Shown: positions 18,882 through 29,400 of the stretch, piece by piece
Numbering within the stretch: position 1 is the first letter of the stretch
Layout of the letters: every line of letters starts with the position of its first letter
DNA from: Acidobacteriales bacterium 59-55
Lineage (GTDB): Bacteria > Acidobacteriota > Terriglobia > Terriglobales > Acidobacteriaceae
Direction: 5' to 3'
Assembly: GCA_001897435.1 (NCBI GenBank)
Contig: MKSV01000003.1
Location: 372,001-436,000, forward strand
DNA length: 64,000 nucleotides
Program-made: the position numbers and the translations under genes
The notes under the pieces: generated by a model
Seen by the model: the letters and a program-made list of their open reading frames with translations, nothing else
Database searches by the model: none
What the model was told of the DNA's origin: nothing

Positions 18882-19870
18882 TCTTTACCAATTCTTCGAG
18901 CCATCGTTGTAAGCAGCTTTGGCCGCACCGATGGACGCGTCCATGGACACTCCGCAATGCAAATACCGCAGGATGCAGCTTCGGAGAAATAAGGTATGCA
19001 CTTATCAAAATTCACATACCAACGCTCAACGCCGCGCACCATCTGCTTTTGTGGAGTAATCGCACCAGGCGGACACGCATGGGTACAAACCTGGCAGGTT
19101 GCGCAGAACTCTTCTGCGCCAAAATGAATGGGTTCTGTAGGAACGAGTGGCATATCGGTGGTTACACCTGCGAGCCGAACGCCAGCGCCGAAGTGGGGGC
19201 TGATGAGCGATCCGTGCTTGCCAAGTTCGCCGAGCCCCGCGGCAATTGCCGGGGGAATGAGCAGCAGCGCACTGGCCATCGGACCGGGATAAGGGTCAGC
19301 GTGATAGCCCTGAGAACGAATCCAGTTTGCTAACGCATAAGAAGACCGTGTGCCCCGGGCATATTGATCGCCTACATCGCAGACGCCGACACCATTGGTC
19401 TCGTCGGAAGGAACCTCGCGCAGGCGCTCGTAGTTATGAGCGAGAGCGAGGACGATGACCCACGGTTGATTGATCGTGTAGCCCTCGAATACATAGAGCG
19501 GATCCATGGCGGCGACCCCGATGTCGTCTGTTTCGTGAGCGAGGGCGAAGCGCTTGGCTGTTTTAGCGAGTTCCTCAGGCGACGATTCATTACGCGTCTC
19601 CGCAACAGGAATTAATTCAGGATAGGTGTAGGCCCCTTGAAACGCCTCAATCGATCCAGGGCATTTGCGCGAGTTCTTGCGCGCGAGGAGTTGCAACTCA
19701 CCCCATGGATGCTGATCCGGCGGGTGCCAGAAAAACGGGGAAGGCTGGCGCGGAGTGGTTTCGCCTACTCCACTGATGGATTTACCGGAGACACGCAGGA
19801 GCGCGAGGGTCTCTGGTTGTGGACTCCACGAGCCGCGCTTTGGCCGCCTCGGATTGGAGGGCCCGGTCAC
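18878..19870 (-). CDS. reductive-dehalogenase-like [4Fe-4S] protein
   Basis: 330 residues, GTG start overlapping the upstream CMD gene stop by 4 bases. The C-terminal half carries the RdhA/QueG-type double cluster: C256-x2-C259-x2-C262-x3-C266-P and C291...C301-x2-C304-x3-C308-P. Just before it is GLGELGKHGSLISPHFGAGVRLAGVTTDMPL (cobalamin-binding-region signature of reductive dehalogenases; GELGKHGSLISPHFG is the key part). There is no Tat signal and no RdhB anchor gene, so it would be cytoplasmic, like the catabolic rather than the respiratory RdhA group. Known members remove halides from aromatics or, in QueG, reduce epoxyqueuosine; coupling with CMD and MFS genes argues against tRNA modification. 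Activity and substrate are unproven. Confidence 0.75.
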   Translation of the reverse strand: MTGPSNPRRPKRGSWSPQPETLALLRVSGKSISGVGETTPRQPSPFFWHPPDQHPWGELQLLARKNSRKCPGSIEAFQGAYTYPELIPVAETRNESSPEELAKTAKRFALAHETDDIGVAAMDPLYVFEGYTINQPWVIVLALAHNYERLREVPSDETNGVGVCDVGDQYARGTRSSYALANWIRSQGYHADPYPGPMASALLLIPPAIAAGLGELGKHGSLISPHFGAGVRLAGVTTDMPLVPTEPIHFGAEEFCATCQVCTHACPPGAITPQKQMVRGVERWYVNFDKCIPYFSEAASCGICIAECPWTRPSVRPKLLTTMARRIGKE

Positions 19871-20502
19871 AGCTGGCCCCGCAAACCGTCCGGATAAGGA
19901 GATGGTAGTCCGAAGCCGTTGGCGATACGGTTGAAAGCTGCGTAGAGCGCCACAATATGCACCGCTTCGGCCATTTGCGGCTCTGTCCAGCCAGCGCGTA
20001 TTGCGGCTTCCACGTCGGCACGAATGACGGCCGATGAATTTGAGTTAACCTTCCCCGCAAACTTCAACAGAGCAAGCTCTGCGCTTGTGAACAGTTGAGC
20101 ATTGAGATCGCCGCGTTGCAGAGCGCAAATCATTTCAGGTGACCCGCCCTGCGCTCCAAGAAGAGCGCCATGGCTGTCGGCACAGTAGGGACATGCGTTC
20201 TGTTGCGAGACATAGGCTGCAATCATTTCCTTGTGCCTTCGACTCAGCAGGCTTTCGCTAAACAGAAAATTCTCAGCGATCTCCAACATGCCTTTCAGCA
20301 GCACCGAGTTTGTGGCAAAGCACAGCACAATCCCGGGAAGGTCCGGTCGGACAAAGTGCTCGCGATAATGTGCGAACAAAGAGCGGACATCTCCACTTGC
20401 TGTGCCTTCATCCACCAGGGGCAGATTCGCGGAAGATGGCGCCACTCGACGCCGTTTAAGCGCCTCTTGCTGTACAACACCAGATGAAAATTCTGAGCTC
20501 AT
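19867..20502 (-). CDS. carboxymuconolactone decarboxylase (AhpD-like) family protein
   Basis: 211 residues. The family signature is present as C104-P-Y-C107-A-D-S-H111 in the CMD/AhpD helical fold, with the upstream E of KEMIAAYVSQ. Proteins with CxxCxxxH act as peroxidatic or disulfide-relay enzymes; those lacking it are decarboxylases. This one is therefore more likely a peroxidase-related oxidoreductase. It is the first gene of a coupled trio with the dehalogenase-like and MFS genes. Two more paralogs with the same motif lie at 24346-25469. Confidence 0.85.
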   Translation of the reverse strand: MSSEFSSGVVQQEALKRRRVAPSSANLPLVDEGTASGDVRSLFAHYREHFVRPDLPGIVLCFATNSVLLKGMLEIAENFLFSESLLSRRHKEMIAAYVSQQNACPYCADSHGALLGAQGGSPEMICALQRGDLNAQLFTSAELALLKFAGKVNSNSSAVIRADVEAAIRAGWTEPQMAEAVHIVALYAAFNRIANGFGLPSPYPDGLRGQL

Positions 20503-20645
20503 ATCTCAAAGCCACCTTTGTTTCAAGGAGAGGTATGCAGACTGCCGAAGCCTGCGAACCTGCTCGACTGTCACGCTGAAGCATCTTCTGTTCCACTCCA
20601 ACACCATTCTTTGCCGGGACTCTGGTCTCTATCCGTTCTGAACTG

Positions 20646-23600
20646 CTAATACAGGAACTTCAGCGCAAACTGCACCTGCCGCGGAGCTTGCGCCGCAAGA
20701 ATATGGTTGAATGTCGGTGAACTGATGTCGCTGTCGGGTAACCGGAAGTTCGTTCGGTTCAGAATGTCGAACAGCTCCGCGCGGAACTGGAGCCGCTTCG
20801 ATTCTGTCAACTTGAAATCCTTAAGCGCAGCAAAGTCCCAATTGGCATAGGCCGGGCCGATATTTACGTTTCGACCTTCTGTCCCGAACTGCCCTGCATT
20901 GGCAGTAAGGTCCAGGCGTTCAAAGGCATCGGCATTCAGCCACGCACTCACCGCGCGCGGCCCATTATTGGGATTGCCCACGAGATTGGGTCGCTGCGCG
21001 GAGAATCCGGTGATCTCCGGCGCAGAGCCTTGCGCCGCTACGTCGTTCGAGTCGAAGACGGTAAATGGCGTACCGCTCATCAGCGTGGCAATGCCATCCA
21101 ATTGCCACCCTCCGAGCGCTGACTGGTACCAGTTCTGCGCATGGTTCCAGAACGGAAGCACCCATTCATAGCTCCCAACAAAGCGGTTGCGCGCGTCGAA
21201 CAGCGACAGCCCGCGCTCTGCCCGGAGATTGAACGGATTCTGGGCAAGATCGTTTTCGCCAGCAACTGGCTTCGCCGCCGATCCGGTGATATTGAACGAC
21301 GATACGTCGTCGATCGTCTTTGACCATGTGTAGGACACGAGGAAGGACAGCCCGTGACTGAACCGCTTGCGCATGGAAGTTTCCAATGCGTTATACGAGG
21401 AATTAGCGATGCCCGCGATCTCGCCGGTCGAGGAAAACTGGCAACTGCTCGGCGCGTCGTCGAGCGTGCAGCCGGAATAGAGCCGCCGTTGATCGGCATT
21501 GCTTGAATTTGAAATCGGCTGGCCGTTCACGGTCCCGGGAACAAATACCGCCGGGTTCGCTTCGATCATGCGCGGTAGGTGCGTACCCTTTGTGCCCACG
21601 TATCCGATCTCGAAGAGCCAATCTGTCCCGAACGAGCGATGCAGATTCAGGTTCCAATCCTGCGTGTAAGGGAGTGTCAACGTCGGCGACAGAGTCAGGT
21701 TCGTGAGCGGTGTGGAGAATGTCCCTGCGGCCGGAGGATGGCCATTGAACGGATCCGCGAAGTCCGGCAGGCTCACCTGCGGAGTTCCCAGGAAGGGAGG
21801 CGCGCTGAGCGGCGCCTGCAAGGGCCCGCCCTGTCCGGTGTAATAAGGCTCATAGAACATACCGTATGCCGCAGTGACCAGCAGGTTGCCACGACCGTCC
21901 GGGTCCCATGCGATCCCAAGGCGCGGCGCGAATGCCTTCTTATTGGCGGGGATCAGGCCTGCCGGTACGCTCGGATCGCCTGGATACAACAATCCTGCCG
22001 GCGCATTCGGCATCACCTGCGACTTCTTCCCTGGCTCAAACAACGACAGCCGGTTGTGAATCTCGGTGTACGGTTCAGGCAACTCGTAACGCACCCCGCC
22101 ATTGATTGTGAATCGCGATGTGACCTTATATGTGTCCTGTACGTACCCGTACGCATTGTAGCCGCGAATGCCGCGCGAGAAGTCTCCGATACCCTGCAGG
22201 AACACGACCGGCTGCCCGACCAGGAAGCTGGCGAACGCATCCGTTACCGGAAATGGCGCGAATACAAAGAAGCCGTTCGTCGCAATCCCTTGCAGCATAT
22301 TGATCTGCTGACGCTGGTATCCGCCGCCAAACTTCAGCTCGTGCTTGCCGCGCACCCAGCTTAGCGAGCCCGAGTAGTCAAAGACGTTCTCGTAGGTATT
22401 ACGCGGACCGGTGATCGGATCGCCAACGGTGGCATAGCCGCTCACCTGAACGAAGGGCGGTCCGGTTGCGATATCGAGGCTCGGCTCATATTGGAATCCC
22501 AGGCTTGAGGGCGCTTGATGGTCCTCACGTTCGCCGAACAGTAGCTTGTTGCGTAAGAACGAGAACCGCGCGATACCAATGAGGGCTGGTGAAAAGGTAT
22601 GCGTTTCCTGCGCGACGAAGTTCTGCGCACGCTGGTCTTCGCCCACCGGGAAGCCCGGCACGCTGGCCCCGCCCGGCGAGAGGGGATCTATCTGGGAAAG
22701 CTGATTGAACATGTAACGAAAGCTCAACGCGTCGCGCGGATCGAGGTAATGGTCGATCTTGATGCCGAACTGATTCGTGTTGTTGCTTAAAGTTTGTGTC
22801 GTGGCGAACAGATTCGTACCGGCATTGGGAAGCGGAAAGAAGCTCAGCAGGGTTTGTGAAATCGAGTTGATCTGGGTCGGCGGCACCTGATTATTGGGGT
22901 AGGGTGCATTTGCAAAGACGTTGAAAAGCTGGTGCGACGGATTCTTGCAGAAGCCGGCCATGAACCCCTCCGGACAGAGCTCGGAGAAATCTCCGGTGCG
23001 CTCCTTCACCGAAGGCACCGTAGTCAGCGCCGTTTCTCCCTGGCGATTGCGGAAGCCTTCATAGAAGCCGAAAAAGAACGTTTTATCCCGTTTGATCGGT
23101 CCTCCGATTGTGGCTCCAAATTGGTTTTGTTTGAGCGGCTCTTTCGTCTGAGCGAAATAGTTGTTGGCGTCCAATGCGTCATTACGCAGGAACTCCCACA
23201 ACGTCCCGTGGACCTGATTCGTGCCCGATCGCGTAATGATGTTCGTCGTCGATCCTAAAGCGTTTCCGAACTCTGCATTCGCGTTCAACGTGAGAATACG
23301 GAACTCGGCGATCGCATCGACCGGCGGCTTCAGGACGAATCCGCCGTCGATGCCATTGAAATTATTTGCGCCGTCGATCAGAAAACTATTGGATTCAGGC
23401 CGCTGGCCATTGACCGAATACGCTTGTCCGTTGCGCAGCGATCCTCCCGCTTCAGCGATACCAGGGGTCAAGGGAACGACTCCAGGCTGCAACAAACCCA
23501 GTTGCGCGAAGTTGCGTCCGTTCAGCGGCAGATTCTCCAACTCGCGCTGTTGTACGACTTTGCCCATGCTGGTAATGGTTGGCTCTATCAAATCGGCATC

Positions 23601-23957
23601 GGCCCTCACCAGTACCAGCTCCTTCTCCGATCCGACCGCGAGACGCGGCGAGACCGAAGCCGTCTCGTTCACGTTGAGCGAAATGCCATCCTGCACGTAT
23701 TCCCGGAAGCCTTTCGCAGCGACCCGCAGGCGGTAGTGTCCAACGGGAAGTTCCAAAAGAACATAGTTGCCGGTACGGTCGGTGGCCGTACTGCGCGACA
23801 GGCCCGTTTCTATCCTCTGTGCCGTAACGGAAGCGCCGGGAATAACGGCGCCGCTTGGGTCCACAACGGTTCCTCGGATGTTCCCCGTGATTTGCTGAGC
23901 AGACAGACTGACGGACGCAAATACTACAAATGCCAGAAAATTCCAAACGTTTTTCAT
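20646..23957 (-). CDS. Oar-like TonB-dependent receptor with carboxypeptidase-regulatory domain (receptor 2)
   Basis: 1,103 residues from the ATG at 23957 (MKNVWNFLAFVVFASVSLSAQ), preceded by GAGGAGG and GAAGAAAA; the frame extends 44 codons upstream without a better start. Sec signal (~1-21), carboxypeptidase-regulatory Ig-like domain (QITGNIRGTVVDPSGAVIPG, YRLRVAAKGFREYVQDGI), plug (LENLPLNGRNFAQLGLLQPG, YSVNGQRPESNSFLIDGANN) and barrel ending QVQFALKFLY with a C-terminal aromatic. It lies between the two CMD paralogs and the CMD/dehalogenase-like/MFS operon, all on the minus strand. That suggests it imports the substrate of this catabolic cluster; the ligand is unknown. Confidence 0.9.
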   Translation of the reverse strand: MKNVWNFLAFVVFASVSLSAQQITGNIRGTVVDPSGAVIPGASVTAQRIETGLSRSTATDRTGNYVLLELPVGHYRLRVAAKGFREYVQDGISLNVNETASVSPRLAVGSEKELVLVRADADLIEPTITSMGKVVQQRELENLPLNGRNFAQLGLLQPGVVPLTPGIAEAGGSLRNGQAYSVNGQRPESNSFLIDGANNFNGIDGGFVLKPPVDAIAEFRILTLNANAEFGNALGSTTNIITRSGTNQVHGTLWEFLRNDALDANNYFAQTKEPLKQNQFGATIGGPIKRDKTFFFGFYEGFRNRQGETALTTVPSVKERTGDFSELCPEGFMAGFCKNPSHQLFNVFANAPYPNNQVPPTQINSISQTLLSFFPLPNAGTNLFATTQTLSNNTNQFGIKIDHYLDPRDALSFRYMFNQLSQIDPLSPGGASVPGFPVGEDQRAQNFVAQETHTFSPALIGIARFSFLRNKLLFGEREDHQAPSSLGFQYEPSLDIATGPPFVQVSGYATVGDPITGPRNTYENVFDYSGSLSWVRGKHELKFGGGYQRQQINMLQGIATNGFFVFAPFPVTDAFASFLVGQPVVFLQGIGDFSRGIRGYNAYGYVQDTYKVTSRFTINGGVRYELPEPYTEIHNRLSLFEPGKKSQVMPNAPAGLLYPGDPSVPAGLIPANKKAFAPRLGIAWDPDGRGNLLVTAAYGMFYEPYYTGQGGPLQAPLSAPPFLGTPQVSLPDFADPFNGHPPAAGTFSTPLTNLTLSPTLTLPYTQDWNLNLHRSFGTDWLFEIGYVGTKGTHLPRMIEANPAVFVPGTVNGQPISNSSNADQRRLYSGCTLDDAPSSCQFSSTGEIAGIANSSYNALETSMRKRFSHGLSFLVSYTWSKTIDDVSSFNITGSAAKPVAGENDLAQNPFNLRAERGLSLFDARNRFVGSYEWVLPFWNHAQNWYQSALGGWQLDGIATLMSGTPFTVFDSNDVAAQGSAPEITGFSAQRPNLVGNPNNGPRAVSAWLNADAFERLDLTANAGQFGTEGRNVNIGPAYANWDFAALKDFKLTESKRLQFRAELFDILNRTNFRLPDSDISSPTFNHILAAQAPRQVQFALKFLY

Positions 23958-24222
23958 GCGATTTTCTTCAAGCCTCCTCATGACACGCACTACAAACAGC
24001 CGGCGCTCCTGATCCGCGTAATACCTTGTTGACAGAACCGTCATAACATGTGGCCGAAGAGCGTGACACATCGTCAAACGCTCCAGCAATGAGTTGACTC
24101 TAGCGAGAAGCTCCGGCGGCAGGAATCACCTGCGTTCAGGAGACAAATCACTTGACGGGCTACACTGGTGAACGGTACTCGCTAAGTCGATGGACTGTCA
24201 TGCATCGATGGATGGATAACGC

Positions 24223-24242
24223 GCTCCATCCTTGGATGGAGC
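24223..24242. repeat. 9-bp perfect inverted repeat GCTCCATCC-TT-GGATGGAGC
   Basis: It lies in the 388-base gap between the CMD paralogs (stop 24346) and receptor 2 (start 23957). The arms 24223-24231 and 24234-24242 are perfect with a 2-base centre, which favours a DNA-binding palindrome over an RNA hairpin. Nearby GGATGGAT tracts (24208-24217) resemble half-sites. A second short hairpin (GGAGG-CATTA-CCTCC, about 24314-24328) is also present. No T-run follows, so termination is unlikely. I see no gene in this gap. Confidence 0.45.
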
Positions 24243-24345
24243 CTTCCCGCATTGGCCGATGCACCTTTGCGCAAAATTCTACGCAGCCTCGCCCGGGAGC
24301 CAGAGGAGGCATTACCTCCGGTTTCAGACAAGAGCAGATGCACCG

Positions 24346-24885
24346 TCATCGTGATGATTTCAGATAGCCCTGCTTGGCCAGGTGCTGACCCATCTGCGCA
24401 TACATACCGGTTTCGCGCGGCTGCCAGGTATCGAGGCCGTCCACATAACGGTTGTACATACAGAAGGCCGCCGCAATGAGCACCGTATCGTGAATCTCCA
24501 CATCCGAGGCACCTTCGCGTCGCGCTCGTTCCACGTCTTCTGCAGTGACAAGCTTGCCATCGCGCTGGACCTTGCCTGCAATTGCCAGCAGAGCTTTCAG
24601 CTTCGGAGAGACAGGCGAGCTTTCGTAGTCGGTTTTCACGAGGCGCACCACCTCGTCTCCGCCTAAGTGGCTGGCTGCGGCGGCCCCGTGGCTGGTCTGG
24701 CAGAAATAGCAATCATTCTGCGATGAGACATACGTAGCGATGAGCTCACGCTCGCCGGGCGTGAGGCTGTTGGGTTCATGCAGCAAGATATGCGCCAGTT
24801 CCCGCATAGGTTTCGCTGTCTCCGGACGAAAGACAAATGCGCCGCTGATACCAGGCAGATCTTCAGGAAGTGGAATATGTGCCAT
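24346..24885 (-). CDS. carboxymuconolactone decarboxylase (AhpD-like) family protein
   Basis: 179 residues with the motif C59-Y-F-C62-Q-T-S-H66 preceded by GERELIATYVSSQND. It is a close paralog of the gene 11 bases upstream: the N-termini match residue by residue (PxISLPE, FRPETA, ELIATYVS) and the motif is at the same positions, so the pair arose by tandem duplication. Probably a thiol-dependent peroxidase or oxidoreductase of the AhpD fold acting in the cytoplasm. Co-located with receptor 2 and the dehalogenase-like operon. Confidence 0.85.
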   Translation of the reverse strand: MAHIPLPEDLPGISGAFVFRPETAKPMRELAHILLHEPNSLTPGERELIATYVSSQNDCYFCQTSHGAAAASHLGGDEVVRLVKTDYESSPVSPKLKALLAIAGKVQRDGKLVTAEDVERARREGASDVEIHDTVLIAAAFCMYNRYVDGLDTWQPRETGMYAQMGQHLAKQGYLKSSR

Positions 24886-24896
24886 AGGGTCTCTCC

Positions 24897-25469
24897 TTAG
24901 GGTTTCGTCGGCTCTGCCGGAAGATAAGTTTTGCTCACATTCACGTAGCCGTCGCGCGCGACCATCTTGCCGCGTTCCCGATACATGGCTTCATCGCGCG
25001 GCTGTACAGTTGCTAACCCGTCCACATAGCGGTTGTACATGCAGAAAGCGGCTGCGATCAGCACGGTGTCATGGATCTCGACGTCCGTTGCGCCCAGGTT
25101 GCGCGCGTTAGTCACGTCTTCAGTTGTGACGTGCTTTCCACCGCGCTGCACCTTGCTCGCAATGATGAGCAGCGTCTTCAGCTTTTCCGAAATGCCAGCG
25201 TACTGAAAATCAGCCTTGACGCCGCGCACGAGTTCCTCATCACCATCTAGATGCGCCGCGGCAATGGCGCCGTGGATAGACTGACAGTAGTGACAGTCGT
25301 TCAGATAGGACACATAGGTCGCGATCAGTTCGCGCTCTCCGGGCGAGAGACTATTCGGAGCACGCAAGAGAACCTCAACAAGATCATTTAACGGGCGGGC
25401 AGTTTCGGGGCGAAACGACATCGCACCGCGAATTCCGGGCTGGCTTTCCGGTAGGGAAATATGTGGCAT
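24897..25469 (-). CDS. carboxymuconolactone decarboxylase (AhpD-like) family protein
   Basis: 190 residues; first gene of the tandem pair. The motif is C59-H-Y-C62-Q-S-I-H66 after GERELIATYVSYLND. It is followed by the conserved tail VEIHDTVLIAAAFCMYNRYVDGL, shared with the downstream copy (AAFCMYNRYVDGL is the core). CMD/AhpD fold; peroxidase-related activity is likely from the CxxCxxxH motif. Its promoter should lie in 25470-25840, where no coding sequence is evident. Confidence 0.85.
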   Translation of the reverse strand: MPHISLPESQPGIRGAMSFRPETARPLNDLVEVLLRAPNSLSPGERELIATYVSYLNDCHYCQSIHGAIAAAHLDGDEELVRGVKADFQYAGISEKLKTLLIIASKVQRGGKHVTTEDVTNARNLGATDVEIHDTVLIAAAFCMYNRYVDGLATVQPRDEAMYRERGKMVARDGYVNVSKTYLPAEPTKP

Positions 25470-25839
25470 CAGTTTCGGAGACCTCCAAGAAATGTCTATG
25501 AGCTTACCCGCTCAGGACCTACTTACGCCTCCATCGAAAGTTGGAATTTCTCTGTCGACTTCCCGATCTAGAGAACAAGTTTTGCATCTCCTGGTTGAAC
25601 ACTAGAAAGCCAGGGATACTCTCTGCGAGTCTGTAGTGCAAGAATTTTCCGAAGATTAACTGTCAATTGTCGCGTACAGAGCAATGCACTCAGTGAGTTG
25701 AGGATTGCGTTCGATCGATGAGTGCATTTGCGATTATTTATCACTCGTCGGTGTGACCATCCCATAGTATCCATAGAATTGCTGAACACAAGAGCATTCC
25801 CACGGACTGATCCGCGCGGTCCAGTTAGCTGGGCGATTC

Positions 25840-26420
25840 TGGGCGCGCTGCGCCGCAGTCGGCGGACCGAATTACGCGGTTAGCGCGTCAGCAAGCCCCA
25901 ACTGGGTTAGATCTCCCACCCAGGCCACCTATCCGTCAGACCGAACCAAGACAACGGTAGGAGCATTAGCCGCACCAATCGCCGGAAGCTTGCCAGGCAC
26001 CTGCGCGATCTGCCCAAGTAGTAGTGTCGATGGCGTGAGGCTCACCGAGATTGACCAAGACTGGCCGTGCACTGTGCAGCAGGCTGTAAATCCGCAGCCG
26101 GCCATTGGCTGTAGCCAGATCGAGATCAGGCTACAGCCGACCAGGGAAGTCCCCCGCCAAGCTCGTAATGGATACCAAGTCCCGAAGTCTCGACAGCCAC
26201 CTGTCTACGAGGCTCCCCCATGCCAAGGAACCCCATACAAATTCACGCAAGGCCTCAGTGCGATCATCCGTACGTTGTAATGCGACCTGTGCCTCAGTCG
26301 TGCGCAACACGCGAGCCGCAACCGGATGCTGTTCAGCAGGGGACAGAGGTCGATTAAACACTGAAAGTGCTACCACCTCGGCTTGGCCCCCGCGCACATG
26401 TGCATCCTCTGCGCGCGACG
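25840..26420 (-). pseudogene. remnant of FAD-dependent aromatic monooxygenase (PheA/TfdB/RIF-monooxygenase family)
   Basis: The minus strand spells the C-terminal part of a class A flavoprotein hydroxylase in broken frames: EQHPVAARVLRTTEAQVALQ and RTDDRTEALREFV (about 26200-26340), then YSLLHSARPVLVNLGEPHA, then APTVVLVRSDG followed by an in-frame stop, VAWVGDLTQLGLADALTA, another stop and FGPP (about 25850-25960). The FAD-binding N-terminal domain is missing and the remnant begins just beyond the end of receptor 3. Family members hydroxylate phenols, chlorophenols or rifamycin. With the dehalogenase-like and CMD genes nearby, this supports a former aromatic-degradation locus. Confidence 0.65.
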
Positions 26421-26456
26421 AAGCAATTATGTTTCTGTGGCGAAATTGTAGCTGCC

Positions 26457-29400
26457 TCAGAACATCAACTTGGCTCCGAAAGAGACTGTGCGCGCGGAGC
26501 CGGTGGTTCCGTTAATGATGCCGAAGTTGGACGGATTACTTACCGTAGCTCCTGGAAGCCCAAAGTTCGGGTGATTGAAGACATTGAACGCATCCATACG
26601 CAGTTCAAGATGGACCGGTTCTGCCAGCGTCGTCCTCTTGGCCAGGCTCATGTCCCAGTTCTGGTAGCGCGGGCCCCACAGCAGGTTGTAGGCCGAATTA
26701 CCATAGGTGAAGTTTGCGGGTGCGGCGAAGGCGTCCGTGTTGAACCACTTCTGCCGCGTTTTGTTCGATGGATAGAGCGGCTGCCCGGCTACACGATCGG
26801 CGCGGCCGCTGACCGAACCCTGCACGCTGGTTGAGAAGCCCACCGAAAACGGCTGGCCACTCTGATAGTTGACGATGCCAGATAGCCTCCAGCCGGAGAC
26901 GATGCGATCGGCGACGCCATTTACGCCTGGCAGAAAGCGGCGATTGTGGCCAAACGGCAACTCGTAGGAGTAACTCACGTTCAACGTCTGCGGAGTGATG
27001 CCGCCAATATTGCCATAGGAGTCCGACGTGTTGTGCGGATTTACAAAATTCTCCGATCCAAGCACACGGGTCCACGCATACTCCGCATTCAGCATCAGGC
27101 CGCCATGGAATGCCTTATGCACGCCGACTTGAAGTGAATTCATCGATGAGTGAAATATTGGCAGGAAGGACTCACTAATTGCAGCAAATGGCTGCACCGG
27201 GCGACGCGGTTGAACGGGACCTGGCGCTGGATCTGGAAAATTGAGGTCAAGCGTGGTTGTTCCGGGTCCGGACGCGTTGTTCTGCTTCAAGTTGTGTTGC
27301 CCCACATAGCTCACACGGAAGGAGACCAGGCCGGGAAACTGATGTTCCAGGGCCAGATTGTATTCTTCGGTATAAGGAACTTCGGTCTTATGCTGTGCGC
27401 TTACGGCTGGATTGGCTGCAAAGTTCCCGGTGGCAGCAAAAGGTGCGTCCATCGTGATGGTGGGTGGGCCCGCAGGCTGGGAGAATGTCTGTGATCCAAA
27501 ATACGGAATATTCTGGAACCCCTGTCCCTGAATATAGGAGTCGGGGATCAAGCTGTAGTAAAGGCCGAAGGCGCCGCGTACCACTGTGTTTCTCACGGGT
27601 GCATAGGCAAATCCTAAGCGCGGAGCAAAGTTTTTGTTCGCCTGCCCGAGATAGCCGAACAGGCTCGGCGGCAGCCCTACATCGGATGCCATCGCGATCG
27701 GCAAGCTCAACAGGCCGGGAATGACAGGATTCGGGCCGTCGGCTGCCGGGAAGGTCTTCGAAAAGATGACGATCTTTTGTAACTCTGGAATATACAGAGC
27801 GCCGTTTCCATAGGGACTGTCGCGGAAGATCTGGCCGTCGTAGCGCATACCGACATTGATGGTCAGGTTGTGCAATACCTTCCAGTTGTCTGCGATGTAG
27901 ACGCCGAACTGATGTGAATGATTGCGCGTAATGAAATTGCTGGGATTGGGCTTGCCTGTCGACGAAGGATAGCCGAGCAGAAAGTCCGCGTAACCGACAC
28001 CGGAGTACTGACCGGTGAAGTTGAACGATCCGCGAGCCGGAGATGACGCGACGTTGTTCCAATTGTTGTCGTAAGCGTAGCTGAAGCCCGTCGAGATGTT
28101 TTGCCTGCCTAGCACCTTCGTCAGAGTGCCATTCATCTGAATGACCTGGTCGAGAACCTTGCTGCCTGCTTCGCTTACCCTCGTGATGTTTTGAATGCTT
28201 AATTGCGGAGCACCCTCAATTGCTTGTGGACCGAGACCGGGAATGATCGATGCAAAATCTGTGTTCACATTCTGCGGAGTGCGATAAACCGGTAGGTGCA
28301 GATACGCGGCATTGAGGTCGGTGACCAGCGTAGACGAAGGCGTATACGTCCAGCCGATGACGGTATTCATAGCCCGCTCGCCAATTCCCTCCGAACCGCC
28401 ATATTTGCTTGAAGCGCCGACCGAGGGGTTAGGACCATACAGGCCAGCGTTGTAGGAAGCACGGAATTGGTTCCGATCGTTCAGCTTGTGATCGAGGCGG
28501 AGGGAGTAACGATCGACATGGGAGCTATAGGGAACAAGTTCGAAGGTATTCGTGCCCGTGCCAGTTGTCGTGGGCAAAGGAAACAAAGCGTTCTGCAAGG
28601 CAACGCTGACGGAGTTCATGCGGCTGGATGGAATCTGCGCGTCGGGAAAGCTCTCTCCTGTCAGCGGATCCTTAATTGCACCCGTACCGACATGACTGAA
28701 GTTGCCCGCGCGCATTTCCTCTGTCGGTTGCTGACTGTTCACGTTCGCTGCTTGCTTGAGACGAAACGCCTCATAGCTGAAGAAGAAGAATGAGCGGTCC
28801 TTGCCGTTATAGAGGTGCGGGATGCTGATGGGTCCAGAAAAATTGCCGCCGAATTCGTTGCGAATATATTTCGGCTTTGGCAGTGCGCCGGCGAAGTAGC
28901 TCTTTGCCGCGGTGGCCGCAACTCGATTGAATTCGACGAGCAGGCCATGATACCGATTGGTTCCTCCCCTGCTCACAACGGTGATATTCGACGGCTGGCT
29001 GAACTCGGCAGGCGCGCCCGAGGTGATCACCTTAAACTCCGCAATCCCGTCGAGTGGAGGCACCTCACCCAGCGGACGCTGTAGGCCGACCCACATGTTG
29101 ATAGCTCCATCCAGGGTGTAGCCTACGCCGCCGTAGGCGCTTCGCGCGCCGGTTCCCATGGCCGGAGTAACTCCATACACAGGGATTTGGTCCTGCGAGC
29201 CAGCGCCCTGTACTCCCGGGGCAAGCGCCAGCAGACCGATGATGCCGAGCCGGCCGTTCAAAGGCGTGTTTACAATCGTCGCGGAATCCACAACCGCGCT
29301 GATCTGCGACTCTTCCGTTTGAATCACCGGGGCTCCGGCAATGACAGTCACTTGTTGCGATTCCTGGCCAACGTGCATCTGTACAGGGATGCCGGCAACC

